From Lutraria lutraria (taxonomy: Eukaryota > Mollusca > Bivalvia > Venerida > Mactridae), in NCBI GenBank assembly GCA_964023205.1, contig OZ026833.1:31150830-31214829 (forward strand): DNA of 64,000 nucleotides. Reading direction: 5' to 3'. Below the pieces are notes generated by a model. It saw only the letters and a program-made list of their open reading frames with translations. It was not told the origin of the DNA and did not search any database. A program made the translations under genes and the position numbers. Shown here one piece after another: positions 53,294 through 64,000 of this stretch. How positions within the stretch are numbered: the first letter of the stretch is position 1; the number at the start of each line of letters is the position of its first letter.

Positions 53294-54123
53294 CGTGCTA
53301 TTCTCACGACACCGTTTTAAATAAAACGACGTGTTATTCTCACGACACCGTTAGTAAATATATCGACGTGTTATTCTCATGACACCGTTAGTCGATAATA
53401 CGACGTGTTATTCTCACGACACCGCTAGTAAATTAAACGATGTGTTATTATCACGACACCGTTAGTCGATAAAACGACGTGTTATTCTCACGGCACCGCT
53501 TGTAAATAAAACGACGTGTTGTTCTCACGACACCGTTAGTAAATAAAATGACGTGTTATTTTTACGACACCGTTTGTAAATAAAACGATGTGTTATTTTT
53601 ACAACACCGTTTGTAAATAAAACGACGTGTTATTCTCACGACACCGTTAGTAAATAAAACGACGTGTTATTCTCACGACACCGTTAGTAAAAATATCGAC
53701 GTGTTATTTTTACGACACCGTTGGTAAATAAAACGACGTGTTATTCTCATGACACCGTTAGTCGATAAAACGACGTGTTATTCTCACGACACCGCTAGTA
53801 AATAAAACGATGTGTTATTCTTACGATACCGCTAATAAATAAAACGACGTGTTATTCTCACGACACCGCTAGTAAATAAAACGACGTGTTATTCTCATGA
53901 CACAGTTAGTCGGTAAAACGACGTGTTATTCTCACGACACCGCTAGTAAATTAAACGACGTGTTATTCTGACGCCACCGTTTGTAAACAAAACGACGTGT
54001 TATTCTTTCGACACCGCTAGTAAATAAAATGACGTGTTATTCTTACGACACCGTTAGTAAATTAAACGACGTGCTATTATCACGACACCGTTGGTAAATA
54101 AAACGACGTGCTATTTTTACGAC
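53294..54123. repeat. 37-bp minisatellite, about 22 units
   Basis: Unit about CGTGTTATTCTCACGACACC then GTTAGTAAATAAAACGA, repeated head-to-tail with point differences and one- or two-base length changes. There are no spacers, so it is not a CRISPR array. Nearly every unit carries GACGTG. It ends about 2.2 kb upstream of the claudin-like start codon. Confidence 0.92.
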
Positions 54124-54400
54124 TATGATATTGTCATTTGCATTGAAGTCTGGGAATAACTCAATTTTCAAAGATTTAAAGCAAAGGAACACTCATTTCA
54201 ATGAAAACTCACAAGAAAAGGATTCAATTAAACAATGTCAAATTCAATACACATATGGTATATTAAGTAAATGTGCTACTCTTGGCACTCAACATTAATA
54301 CTAAAATAATGCAAATGACATCCGTGTATTTGTTCTGTCGCCTTCTAAGCATGTTGCTATGTCTCACATATACTTGAATTACATATTTAAACAAGATGAC

Positions 54401-54742
54401 TCATACAAAATGGGTAAATGTTTTAAAATAACAGCATATTTCATAACTAGCAGTCAAATGAACAGGCCGCCACAGATGACTCGTATTTTTCATCGAAAGT
54501 TTCAATGTTTCGAGTTTTTCATGTAGCCAATGTTCCAGCCGACAATTCCCGAATCCATCGGCATCAAAATAAGCATTGTTACTGACGTAGTTTATCCATA
54601 GACCTACAGAGAAATTTGAAAAAAAAGAAAGAAAAAGTCTATCCATTTCAAATTTCTCTGCAGGGTCTCTGCAGGGGTTATAGACATTAATAAATATCCC
54701 ACTAACTGCACCGAGTGTCCCAGAAAACACACATTGCGACAT
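54401..54742 (-). pseudogene. Possible claudin-like gene fragment
   Basis: Seen: a 113-codon minus-strand frame beginning MSQCVFSGTLGAVSGIF and later reading SVGLWINYVSNNAYFDADGF then GNCRLEHWL. GTLGAVSGIF resembles the start of the first membrane segment of claudin/PMP22-type proteins, and GLW followed by a Cys resembles their first-loop signature. The expected first Cys is Tyr here, and the membrane helix is cut short. A strong acceptor-like TTTCTCTGTAG lies directly before GLW, so an intron may be hidden in the frame. It could be a decayed copy, one or two exons of an unmodelled gene, or chance. The nearest relative in the window would be the gene at 56356. Confidence 0.3.
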
Positions 54743-54827
54743 TTACAATAGGGTCGTGAAATTTAGCAGCAAAAAATATGTGATATTTAAAGGTTTAATT
54801 GCGACATTTAGGGGCCGTTGTGACATT

Positions 54828-55130
54828 TAAGGTAGTTCGCGGTGTTGCTCGGCAAAAAAGAAAGTTTGTTAGAATGGCATGAAATTTGGAGGAATTATAC
54901 ATGAAGTAGCAGCGCTTACGAAAATATTGTTCTTTTTACTGTTTGACGTCGGTAACCTAGCAACTAAACGACGTTAAAACGCCATCTAGCGGCACCAGCT
55001 ATGTGAACGATTCGTTGTAGTTTTTCCCTGAAAAAAAGTTGTCATAAATTGAAAATTCGAACTTTGCGGATGAGCCAATGCAGTGGTCTACTTTTCGACG
55101 TAAAATATTCAGATAAATGCAAATGTAGCT
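54828..55130. repeat. TTAAGGTAGTTCGCGG-type interspersed repeat fragment
   Basis: The start TTAAGGTAGTTCGCGG resembles the TTAAGGTGGATCGCGG end of the fold-back at 7602. Inside, CGCCATCTAGCGGC resembles GCGCCATCTAGAGG of that element. No matching right end was found, so this is a related or truncated copy at most. Confidence 0.4.
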
Positions 55131-56355
55131 AAAACGCCGTGGTAGAAGTTTTTCAAAAATAAACATTATGCAAAACATTCATTTATCTACACATTAAGCG
55201 AACAAATCTATTCCTCTTCAGGCTACTTGTCTCAGTATCGTAACGCTTCCTAAAGTCATACCATGTCAAAATGACGTCAATCCTTCTGCACATAAAGACA
55301 ACGTTTGGTTGGAGCAATATTCATCATATTTGGTTGTTTCATCTAAGGTTGATCGTCTGATTTATACTATAACTTGATGCTGAAGACATCGATGTACGAA
55401 AGCTATTATTTTATATCACAACGTATATGACATAAGTACGTTTATGTTTTTGACTGTCAAAATTTAGCAAACAAATAAGTCATATTAGATAGAATGGCAT
55501 TTTACGATTCTATATATCACACACTCGTTACAAATTCGAGTTGTGACATATACGGCCCAATGAGAACAATGCAATGTATCTACGAAACACATTTTCTGTA
55601 TATATACAAGTCGGCGAATACGCTTACAAGTTTCATACTGTGCTGTTCTTACACTGATAAACGTGTCCTAACCTGTCGTTCTTACTTTGAATGATTTGTG
55701 CACGTCCATCTTTAAAACTTGATATCCATTTGACAAGCAAATATTAAATATTATTTGCTATTAATACTTATACGGAGCTTATAATATACTTATTATGCAA
55801 AACAAATATTTTAAAAACCGCATAATTATGGTCTGTGTCTAACTTCACAAATTTCCGAAATCGTCGATTGACATCGCCGAAGTCGAAACATGGTAATATG
55901 TGTCGAAATGTGATGTCTATATACGTTCGAATATAAATCTGCTTATTTACAAATAAAATACGTCGCCTAGAGAGAATGTCACGCTCTTAACTGTACATCG
56001 TATGAGTGTTTGTGTACTGGTCTATAGATGTAGACATCTAATTGAAACAATAAAACATACATTCACAAATGTGCGTTTCATGTATTATTAAATGAGATTC
56101 GTTCCAACGAATGGTTGATTACACATTTATGACGTACGTTTACGTTTATCTTCGAAACTTGTTACCTTCGTTAAAACGTATTAATATCGTGATAACATGT
56201 AAACTGTATAATCAATCTTAATTACGCGTTTTTTGTTTTGAACAACGTCGAAGCACGCTTAATGAATTTCATTTACACGTTCAAATCGGTTATTATTCAC
56301 TTATAATATTTATCAGAAACAGCAAGTGTTATAATTTTAGAAAATAGCAATTAAG
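55131..56355. other. Intergenic region upstream of the claudin-like gene
   Basis: It should contain the promoter of the gene at 56356. No clear core motif or other gene was recognised. Confidence 0.4.
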
Positions 56356-59300
56356 ATGAAGGAATATAAGCTTTTAATTCTACGGATGTCTCGGCAATTT
56401 ATTGCGGGAATAATTAGTTTAGCAATTGTGTTTATTCTTCATATAGTTGGAATATCAACACAGCGATGGTCAACGGCATTTATGCCAGAAATCAAATTAA
56501 ATTATACAAAACTAAACGAACAAGTGTATCAAGCTGGTCTGTGGCAGCACTGCGCTTGTAGTGTCAAACAAGGGTTCGATGTGTGTGTTTGTATTAAAAG
56601 GAAGGTGGAGCTAGGTAAAAAGCGAATTCGTGCATATTTTGTTCTTTCTTACATTATTACGTTGAATATTCATGTGTCATTCAATTATTTATTTCGCCAA
56701 GTAAACTCCTTAATCTTAGATTTTGACAAAGACCTATACTATATAGTTATATGTATAACTTCTAAAGTTTTTGATTTTGTCAAATTAAATACGATAAAAA
56801 TAAATACTTGTTAATACTTAAATCTGCTATTGGGAGCAATGCTGATCAATATCAATGTATGCTATAAAAATGCCGAATGTTTCTTTTCAGGATGGTTTGT
56901 ATCCACGCAGGTTTTTGCTATCATTGCATTAGTGTCACTCTTGGCTTCCTGTGTGTTATCAATGTCTGCATTTGTCTCAACACACCAAAAAAAAATTAAG
57001 ATAACCAACACGATATTGACATGTTGCTCGGGTAAATATGTATTCTATATTTGTTCCTAAAAATATACATTTTCTTCTTCTTCTGTAAGATTAAAACACT
57101 CAACAAAACACGCATGTCTATCTATTTACGTCACAGTCGCTCCATGTGTCCTAATAAACAACACCAACTGTTTGCGGAAATCAGATAAGTTCGAAGTTCA
57201 CTATAGACCATTTGTTTGACTGATCGCACATCATAGAAACTGCGTACTGTATACTTTCGTTACAATAACATTATCGAACTATGCGTAAACTTAAAGAAAG
57301 ATAACAAGGTTTCTTAATAAGCATCTCTCATCATGCAAGTTAAATGCTTTAATGTACTGAAGGTATGAAAGCATTAAAATAAATGAGCCCAAAATGATGT
57401 AAGCTCTTGTTTTTTAATATATCCTTCGATGTTACCAACTTAAGTATTGTTTACCAGGGAAGACTTGGGTTCACTACTGTACACTGACAATTACTTAGTA
57501 CGCAGTTTCCACAATTCGACACATTTTGTATTTCAAACTTAACTATTTTGATCTTCTTACATTTTATGAGACCGACTTAACTCGGTGAATAATGATACCA
57601 GTCCTATCTGGTTCTTGATGCATTTTTTATCATTGTTCATTGTAACCAACAGTTGATACCATTACGACATCGAAGCTTGAATATAATGAAGTTTAAATGC
57701 TGCTATTCGAGTATTGGGTGCGGTGTCCAGACCTCCATTGTTTAAAGGAAAATGTATCTGAGTTAGAAGCGTGTTAGAATTGCAATGCATTTAAAATTGC
57801 TTGAAAGTCGAAAGTATGGGGCGGTGGAAGTCTCACTGTCACACTAGATTCGTCTTGTATACACCCACCTTTTTGATTGCATGCCATTTTCCATAGGTAT
57901 TAGTATTACGTATCTAGAGCGGGATAATTACGTATATATAACCAGCGCTCCGGAGTACCTTTAAGTACTGACATGTTATTTTGATGAACCAACATCATCT
58001 CCGTATGAAGTTTGAACTAGTGACTGTGTTGGAGAATCATGTTATTCGCTTGCAAATCTTTTCCGTGATGCTTTGATCTACCAACGAGTTCTCTAATAAA
58101 CGAGCTTAGTTAATTAGTTGTTCTGTTCAGCTTTGAGACTCCTTGTGAATTATCTACTTGATTTTACGAGGCCTTAAAGTTAATAATGAAATGATTAAGC
58201 TGTCATTCATTTAGTCAGATGGCTCGTTCCGCTCGAGTTTGTATTTTTGTTTGATTTATGTGCTCTTACCAGCGAGAAATTAACGCTTATCTTTGGCTTT
58301 GGTACATTGTTAATAAATGTTTTGATGTAGTTTTGTATGTCCCGAGGATATGTTTATTTTATTGCCTCGTCTAACGTTAAAATTTAATTCGTTAAGACAG
58401 GCGATATAGATAATACATCAAAACGCCTGAGCGGATCGAGCTTTGGACTTTTATCAAACACTTTCAACTTGTTGATTTTTACATCAATTTGAAAATACTT
58501 TTGTTACAAATATTTGTCACAAATTGTAACTCATCATTTATAAAAATAAAGGTTCGAGCGCACGTTTTTACTTCGCAATTATATACGCCCGTTTGAAAAA
58601 TGTGTCGTATTATAGGAACACCCACAGCGGGCGGGAGGGTGGACGGGAGGGCGACTTGGCGGGCGGCGCTCGGACGGGCGGCATCCACAACAGTGTCCGC
58701 TCTCGTATTCATATATTTTTTTTCGGATCATCACCAAACTTCACTGAACTGTTTATGACCATTTGATCTCTGTCAAGTTCAATAGCCAGCCCAATCGGCC
58801 ATGCTACTTCTGAGTTATGCCCCTTGACACTTTGAAAAATGAATTTTGACTGGCGTATTTTGTGACTTGACACTGTTGTGTTGACTCGAATGAATATCCA
58901 TTTCGTACGCTGAAGTTTCAGGTCTTTGTTAAAATAAGTCTATTCAGTAATTAGTGTTTTTTCTTCGCACTGTTCTGTTAGACAGGTTATTGTACTTAGT
59001 ATCATCATTAAAAGTCATTAAAAGTCGTAGTGTAATTGCATTGAGAAATTCGTGTTTGGAAAAACTTCAATCTGCTTTCGTTCATAACCAAAAAAAGGGC
59101 GCTTAAATTACTAGTAATATCAGCCAAATTTACAGTAGCATTATCATTGTTTTCAAAATAGTTATATAACATGTTTATGATAATTTTTTTCTTTTTCACA
59201 GGTATATTCATTGCAATTGTTGTTATCACTTACGGCGTGGAAGCCAATGCCCACATTGACGAAGGCTTCTATGTGATCCTCCATCTCATCAAAAAGGCAA

Positions 59301-59446
59301 CGTTTGGTTTCTCCTTTGTACTTTGCTGTGTAGCATCCGCGTTATGTCTGTTAGTTACATTACCTCTATTCGTGTTTGATGTTTGGAAATTATTGAGAAC
59401 TCCATCTGATGAAATTACTGCTGTGCAGTATACGACACAAGCGTAG
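56356..59446 (+). CDS. Four-transmembrane protein, claudin/PMP22 superfamily
   Basis: Seen: three exons, 56356-56614, 56891-57031 and 59202-59446, joined in phase 1 to 214 residues and TAG. Membrane segments lie at about 13-33, 90-115, 134-150 and 164-190. The first extracellular loop has the family signature: W38, GLW at 61-63, then C66 and C77. A glycosylation site NYT lies at 49-51. Known: claudins and PMP22/EMP/MP20 relatives are tetraspan proteins of cell junctions and plasma membrane, with W-GLW-C-C in loop 1. Odd: C68 and C79 add two cysteines, giving CxC twice. A second in-frame ATG at 56386 gives a start closer to the first membrane segment and may be the true one. The C-terminus (EITAVQYTTQA) is short and is not an obvious PDZ ligand. 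The subfamily and function cannot be set from sequence alone. Confidence 0.82.
58575..58830. repeat. GC-rich interspersed repeat in intron 2 of the claudin-like gene
   Basis: TATACGCCCGTTTGAAAAA followed by GTCGTATTATAGGAACACCC and a GGGCGGGAGGGTGGACGGG tract, then ATCATCACCAAACTTCACTG. The hairpin-plus-GC-tract layout resembles the family at 26066, but the sequence differs. It stands out in base composition from its AT-rich surroundings. Confidence 0.45.
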
Positions 59447-59655
59447 ACATCTTACATGAACACAGTGCATTTTACATTTACAGCATTCATTGTTCGTAAG
59501 ATAGAGTTATTACAGTTGAAATATTCAGTATATATAATCACGATATTACTTATAAATTGTTCTGATACATTTATACGCTTACTGTTGTTATGAAACGTAT
59601 GCAAGTTGTTTGTCTACTAATGAATGATTTATGAAACTAAGAACTATAGTAAGTA
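59447..59655 (+). other. 3'UTR of the claudin-like gene (start)
   Basis: No open frame after the TAG at 59444-59446 and no close AATAAA. The first hexamer seen downstream is at 60285-60290, so the 3'UTR end is uncertain. Confidence 0.35.
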
Positions 59656-59850
59656 GTGATAGAGGGTGGTAGGTTCGAGCCCACTTATGTACCGACCGCG
59701 TCTCTTTATGTAAGAAAGTAGGCAGTTTGTTTACGGAGTATGGGAGTCTATTACTTGTTCTTCAAATGAACTATGCTTAGGTGAACTGTCCGCCTCATAT
59801 GACTCTGACTGTTGCAATGGGGTATGAAGCCCAATGAAACGAGCGAACAA
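59656..59850 (+). repeat. 5'-truncated SINE
   Basis: Starts inside the tRNA head (GGGTGGTAGGTTCGAGCCC) and shares its body with 19732-19968, including GAAAGTAGGCAGTTTGTTTAC and CATATGACTCTGACTGTTGC. The head's A-box is missing. Confidence 0.6.
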
Positions 59851-59926
59851 ATAAGGACTATGATATTTTCATGAATATCATTATAAGTGTTAGATACAGT
59901 ACGAGTTTTTCTTCAGAAGTGTCTTC

Positions 59927-59987
59927 TTAGACAAACAACCAATTAGTCCTAAGCGAAGCCAAGGACAAATGGTTGTTTGTCTTAGCA
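59927..59987. repeat. Imperfect hairpin
   Basis: TTAGACAAACAACCAATTAG and CAAATGGTTGTTTGTCTTAG pair imperfectly over about 24 bases around a short loop. Part of an unidentified repeat or chance. Confidence 0.4.
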
Positions 59988-61835
59988 AACCGTCTTCTTA
60001 GCGTCTGTAAGAAGACTTTTTTTAAAGAAAATATGAGTACGTATACGACGATAAATGATAATGTCCACGTGAAAGTTGAGTTATTGAAAAGAGTCTCCTA
60101 CAAACATCTCCTACAAATACACTTTTTGAATAGCTCTGCTGGGGGTATAGTCGTATAATAATATCCAAAAGCTGTTTGGTCATTTAAATAATCTGCCTAA
60201 CACCAACGTAATTACATGACGTCGAATGCTCATCTTCAAACATAGTGTGATCATCCTACAAATTGTTCACACAATGCAGGCAACAATAAAGCAATTCTCA
60301 TTATAAAACATCAAAATAAAATGTCTCAGTAATTAATGTGTGGATGAAACATGTTCAGATAATGTAGAATGTTTGATTAACAAATTAATAGCCATACAAA
60401 TACTGTTCAAGCTTACTTACGCGCCATACATCAAATATCATAACTTTGATGGTATGTCTGTTCGTGTACTCTTAATGTTAACAAAACCACTACATCTTAT
60501 TGAATGTATAAAATCTACATAAAAAGTTGTTTCACGCAGTTACACCAAGCACATGTATGATATTTACTTGATTTATTATTTTCCTCCGTTTGATGTGCTA
60601 AGAGTCTACATACACTTTCCTTACTCACGCTCGATATTTATAATAGGATATGCATTATTGAGCTTCGAGACAAACGTCTATCCTCACGCTACGCATTATG
60701 TATATTGATGATTGCAGGCTTTGCTCTCTAACCTAGACCGACCCTATTTGGGCGTTTTACAACATACATGTATATCAACTCATTATATTACACATAACTA
60801 TACAAAATGTGAATCAGTAGAAAAGTATTTCCTTATTAAGATTTTTCATATATATTTTGAAAATATGAGTCACTATTATAGCACGAGATCTCGCCTTTGC
60901 AATGACCCAAATAATACATCAAAATACATACATCGACATTTAATGCAAACATTTTGAAGATAATTGAAGCATTGTAAAATTTAGTTACGGTTGATTATAG
61001 CTGTTCTAACGTTAAAGGCTATTTGTAGAAACTGGAAAGTTTTGCAGAGAACAAAGAGTACGGTTTTTTTTTGAAAATCAAATATCTGTGTTGCAGAATG
61101 GTATACATTTCGTCGGCTTATTTATCCTACCCCGTAAATTCGAGTTTTTGGCGATATTGTGATTTTGGCGTCATTTGTTCGTCTCGATGAGTTAATCTAA
61201 ATTCTACCAACCCGTTACTTGCTTTACTGCCAAATTTCTAAACTTCAAATAGTGAAAAATGACATAAGGGTTTATAGACTGAAATAAGCCGGCGATTTGT
61301 ATACCGTTTCGTAGTCAAAGTATCATTATAGTACAAGTATGTTCAGACTTCACTGTTTGTAAATCATCTTACCTATATGTCAGTTTTTCACTGACAATAA
61401 TTACAGTATCATTATTATTAACAGTGTCCCCTTGTAAATGCAATACACCGTATTCAGTGATGTTGTCAATTTAACAACGCACAAACTTGCTTCTTGAGTT
61501 ACAAGCACCATATACAAACAATGCTATACAGTCATGTAAAAAAATGTATTCCTTCTATTAAGCCTAAATTTAAACATAAAATTGAATGTTATTCTTAGAC
61601 AAGGTAATACCAATGTTAACACATCAAAACGTAACAAGCGCTAGTCATAAGATGTTTTCATGACAAAGTAAAAGCCCGAGGGTCAGACTGGTAGGTTTTC
61701 ATTGATTGTTATGAAATAAGGTTCCTTATAAGGTTTACATTGGTTCCTATTTACAACATTGTACATGTTTTCGTATAGTAAATCTCATTACTGATATTTC
61801 AAGCATTACACGTCTACTTAGGGCGTTATAATGAC
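59988..61835. other. Intergenic stretch
   Basis: Short unrelated frames only; nothing recognised apart from a lone AATAAA at 60285. Confidence 0.4.
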
Positions 61836-62175
61836 AACTAGAACTGTCACAGTGGTGACTAATACCCCCCACCCCGCCGCCGCTTTGACACTAATACTGC
61901 AATGCAATAGTACACTATACGGCTAAGTTCAGGGGGACATAACTCTGCAATGAGTGAATCGCTTGGCATGAAGATTGTGTCTTGCACATCTACACTTCAT
62001 GGTGATAAAATATTTCAAGTTTCATTGCAATAGCTTAAAAATGTGGAAGTAGTTCGCTCCACAAACTTTATGCGGACGGACGGACGGACGGACGGACCGA
62101 CCGACCGACCGACCTACCGACCGACACAGTGACTCCAATATACCCCCTCTCAAACTTCGGTTGCAGGGGTATAAA
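61836..62175 (-). repeat. CCCCCGC / GTCCGTCCG interspersed repeat, full-length-like copy
   Basis: In reverse complement it reads TATACCCCTGCAACCGAAG, TTGGAGTCACTGTGTCGG, a GTCC/GTCG run (62071-62118 on the plus strand) and GGAGCGAACTACTTCCACAT. It ends GGGGTATTAGTCACCACTGTG then ACAGTTCTAGTT. The first half matches 26066-26200. Confidence 0.6.
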
Positions 62176-63951
62176 TATAAAGCAAGTACAATGACTACAC
62201 TTGCAAGATAATCTTCGGGTATTGAGATAACATACATTGAATAAGATTTTAAGACTACCGTGTCAGTTGCTTGCACGTCAAATAGAGACACAACACTAAT
62301 TGTGCCCTCCCCCCCCCCCCTTCGTAGAAAAGGGGTTATATTGCTTTGCACACGTCGGTGGTTCTGAAGGTCCGTCAGTCGGTCCGTCCGTAACGAACCA
62401 TTGTCCACTAATAACTAGAGAACGATTTGGCCTAAGCTCTTCAAGTTCACAAGCATGCATCCGTGTTTCACAAACACTTCTTGTGACATTGTTAAGTTTC
62501 TCGTTGTTTGTAGGCCGTAATTGTTATTGCATATAAAAATAAATAAATTTGTCGACTCAGTTTAAAGCGTTCTACAATATTCCTCCCATTGCTTTAAATC
62601 AGTTTGATATGGTATACATATTGCTTGAATATAACAATAAAACAAATTATGCTTTAAGTTTGTTTATTTCATAAGCGCGATTATAAGATAACAAAACAAA
62701 ATATTCACTAATTTTATTTTAAGTTTTTTTTTCTAGCTTTGAAAATACGCAGTTAAACTACATCACACTCATCTGCACTATGTCGATGAACACCTGGAAT
62801 GTAACAAAAATATCGATAAACAAATTATTATACAGAAACCTTAAGACTTAGTTTAAGGGGCTATTTAAGGGGCTCTTATTGTTTTCAGTGTTTGTAGACT
62901 CGTTAAAATGAAACGATGGTTAAGAATGGCCAACTCCACATTTATCAATCTGTTTTCATATCAAGTACTATCATGCAATCATGATTATTTTATTTTCAAA
63001 AAATGGACTATTCTTAAATCTTAAGTTTATCTTTAAGGTCAAAGTCACGCATGTTTTCATTTTCTGAAAAAAAACACAACAGAAGCTGACGAAAATAAGA
63101 GAACTCAGAAGTACAATTTGTTTTTAAAGAACATATTTTACTTAAAGATAAAATTATTATTTCCATTTTAAGCAACAGATCATTATGGGAAACACAAATG
63201 GTTGCATTATTAAATATACCTTTGACTCCGAAACTGGTATACGTTATTTATATAATTTATTTTCTTCCTGCTTGGCAAGCCTGGAAAACAGAATCAAAAA
63301 TATCAATCTATTTATTTTTACATTGAAACGTTTTATAATGCGCTTTCATGAGATGCGTTATTTTCTGTCTTTTGAAATCTGGAAGTCCATCAATTTGAAT
63401 ATTAAACGCCGGTTGTATACGATAAACTGGTTCCCGTTGACTTGTCTGTTAAAGCCTTTGGCGCACTGCAACATGACACGGGAACCAGTTTTGTATTAAG
63501 GCATACCGTGTATATATAAATCAACACTACAGTATCAGCTAGGTCTTCAGATATGTAAATATGTCTTACATGCTGGTACATAATACTAGTAACTGATTGG
63601 ATGGGCCGGGTCACGTGTTGGCTTAATATTTTCCCATATTAGGTCAGTAGCAATTCGTATCATGTAAATTAATCATAATTCCAAATACACACACAAAAAA
63701 AACATAAAAAGTTGTTAAAAGTTTGGTGTACTTACAAAGATAACAGAACTCGGTAAGATAAATTCGTTACACGACTTACTACTGACCCAATATGATGTGA
63801 TACAGTAAATTAGTATTGGACTATCGCTATCGCTTTGTTATAATATAAATTTATCTACTAGGAACGTTGTATCCACCGTCTACGGTCAGAAAATAATCGT
63901 GCTTTGCTGTATATGAAAATTAACAGGATTAAAGGCACTTTTCCAAACCGT
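62176..63951. other. Intergenic stretch
   Basis: It holds a run of 12 C-type bases at about 62308 and a second GGTCCGTCCGT segment near 62370-62390. A 104-codon frame at 63185-63499 has no recognisable domain and no supporting splice context. No gene supported. Confidence 0.4.
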
Positions 63952-64000
63952 GGCCCTGGTGCAGTGGATAGTACGCTGGATTAGTAATCCGGCAATCCAG
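63952..64000 (+). repeat. tRNA-like SINE head cut by the window end
   Basis: CCTGGTGCAGTGGATAGTACG followed by CTGGATTAGTAATCCGG, which can form a five-pair stem with a TTAGTAA loop (anticodon position AGT). The rest lies outside the window, so SINE or tRNA gene cannot be decided; SINE is likelier given the others here. Confidence 0.4.

Noticed and set aside
53294..54123. Regular 37-bp repeats as a CRISPR array
   Set aside because: Units are head-to-tail without unique spacers, and the surrounding genome is eukaryotic.
62022..62408. 128-codon minus frame with repeated SVGR
   Set aside because: It is the translated GTCC/GTCG microsatellite of an interspersed repeat.
63185..63499. 104-codon frame as a gene
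   Set aside because: No recognisable domain, no conserved-looking segment and no splice or UTR signals around it.

Overview
The window looks like nuclear genomic DNA from an invertebrate animal, most likely a mollusc and plausibly a bivalve. It is AT-rich, genes are split into short exons with GT-AG introns, and the spaces are filled with short DNA-transposon derivatives, tRNA-headed SINEs and CCCCCGC/GTCCGTCCG-type repeats of the kind common in mollusc genomes. The species call is inference. No operons, CRISPR arrays or viral genes were seen.

From 1 to 19.5 kb there are three paralogous genes for secreted proteins with two fasciclin (FAS1) domains. Each was rebuilt here by hand from exon phases and splice sites. 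Gene A (minus, 4904 down past position 1, last codons missing) and gene B (minus, 11520-6446) are tandem copies. Gene C (plus, 14831-19443) is head-to-head with B. All three have six coding exons with the same phase pattern, a signal peptide followed by FEDKT, and a splice-acceptor-like site just before the ATG. Their introns and spacers carry a pair of TTAA-flanked MITEs, a 1.19 kb fold-back element, a pogo/Tigger-like mini-MITE and a dead non-LTR retrotransposon tail.

From 21.0 to about 48.8 kb lies one large plus-strand gene, recognised as the coiled-coil protein CCDC169. It spans about 26 kb for about 357 codons. It includes a run of very small phase-1 exons (39, 42 and 18 nt, plus a possible 36-nt cassette), two serine/arginine-rich phase-2 exons, and an alternative terminal exon. 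Its introns contain a 2.5 kb transposon with ACGTTG-rich ends, SINEs, a 0.9 kb element with 165-bp internal repeats, and small tandem repeats.

From 48.8 to 56.3 kb the sequence is gene-poor. It holds a 445-bp fold-back element, a SINE, a 37-bp minisatellite of about 22 units, and a possible claudin-like gene fragment on the minus strand. From 56.36 to 59.45 kb is a three-exon four-transmembrane gene of the claudin/PMP22 superfamily with extra cysteines in its first loop. The remainder is intergenic repeats, ending in a tRNA-like SINE head cut by the window edge.

I found no convincing previously undescribed biological system. The most interesting items are the CCDC169 micro-exon series and alternative 3' end, the loss of core motifs in one FAS1 domain of gene A, the transposon with exon-like remnants at 21.4-23.9 kb, and the ACGTG-bearing minisatellite upstream of the claudin-like gene.
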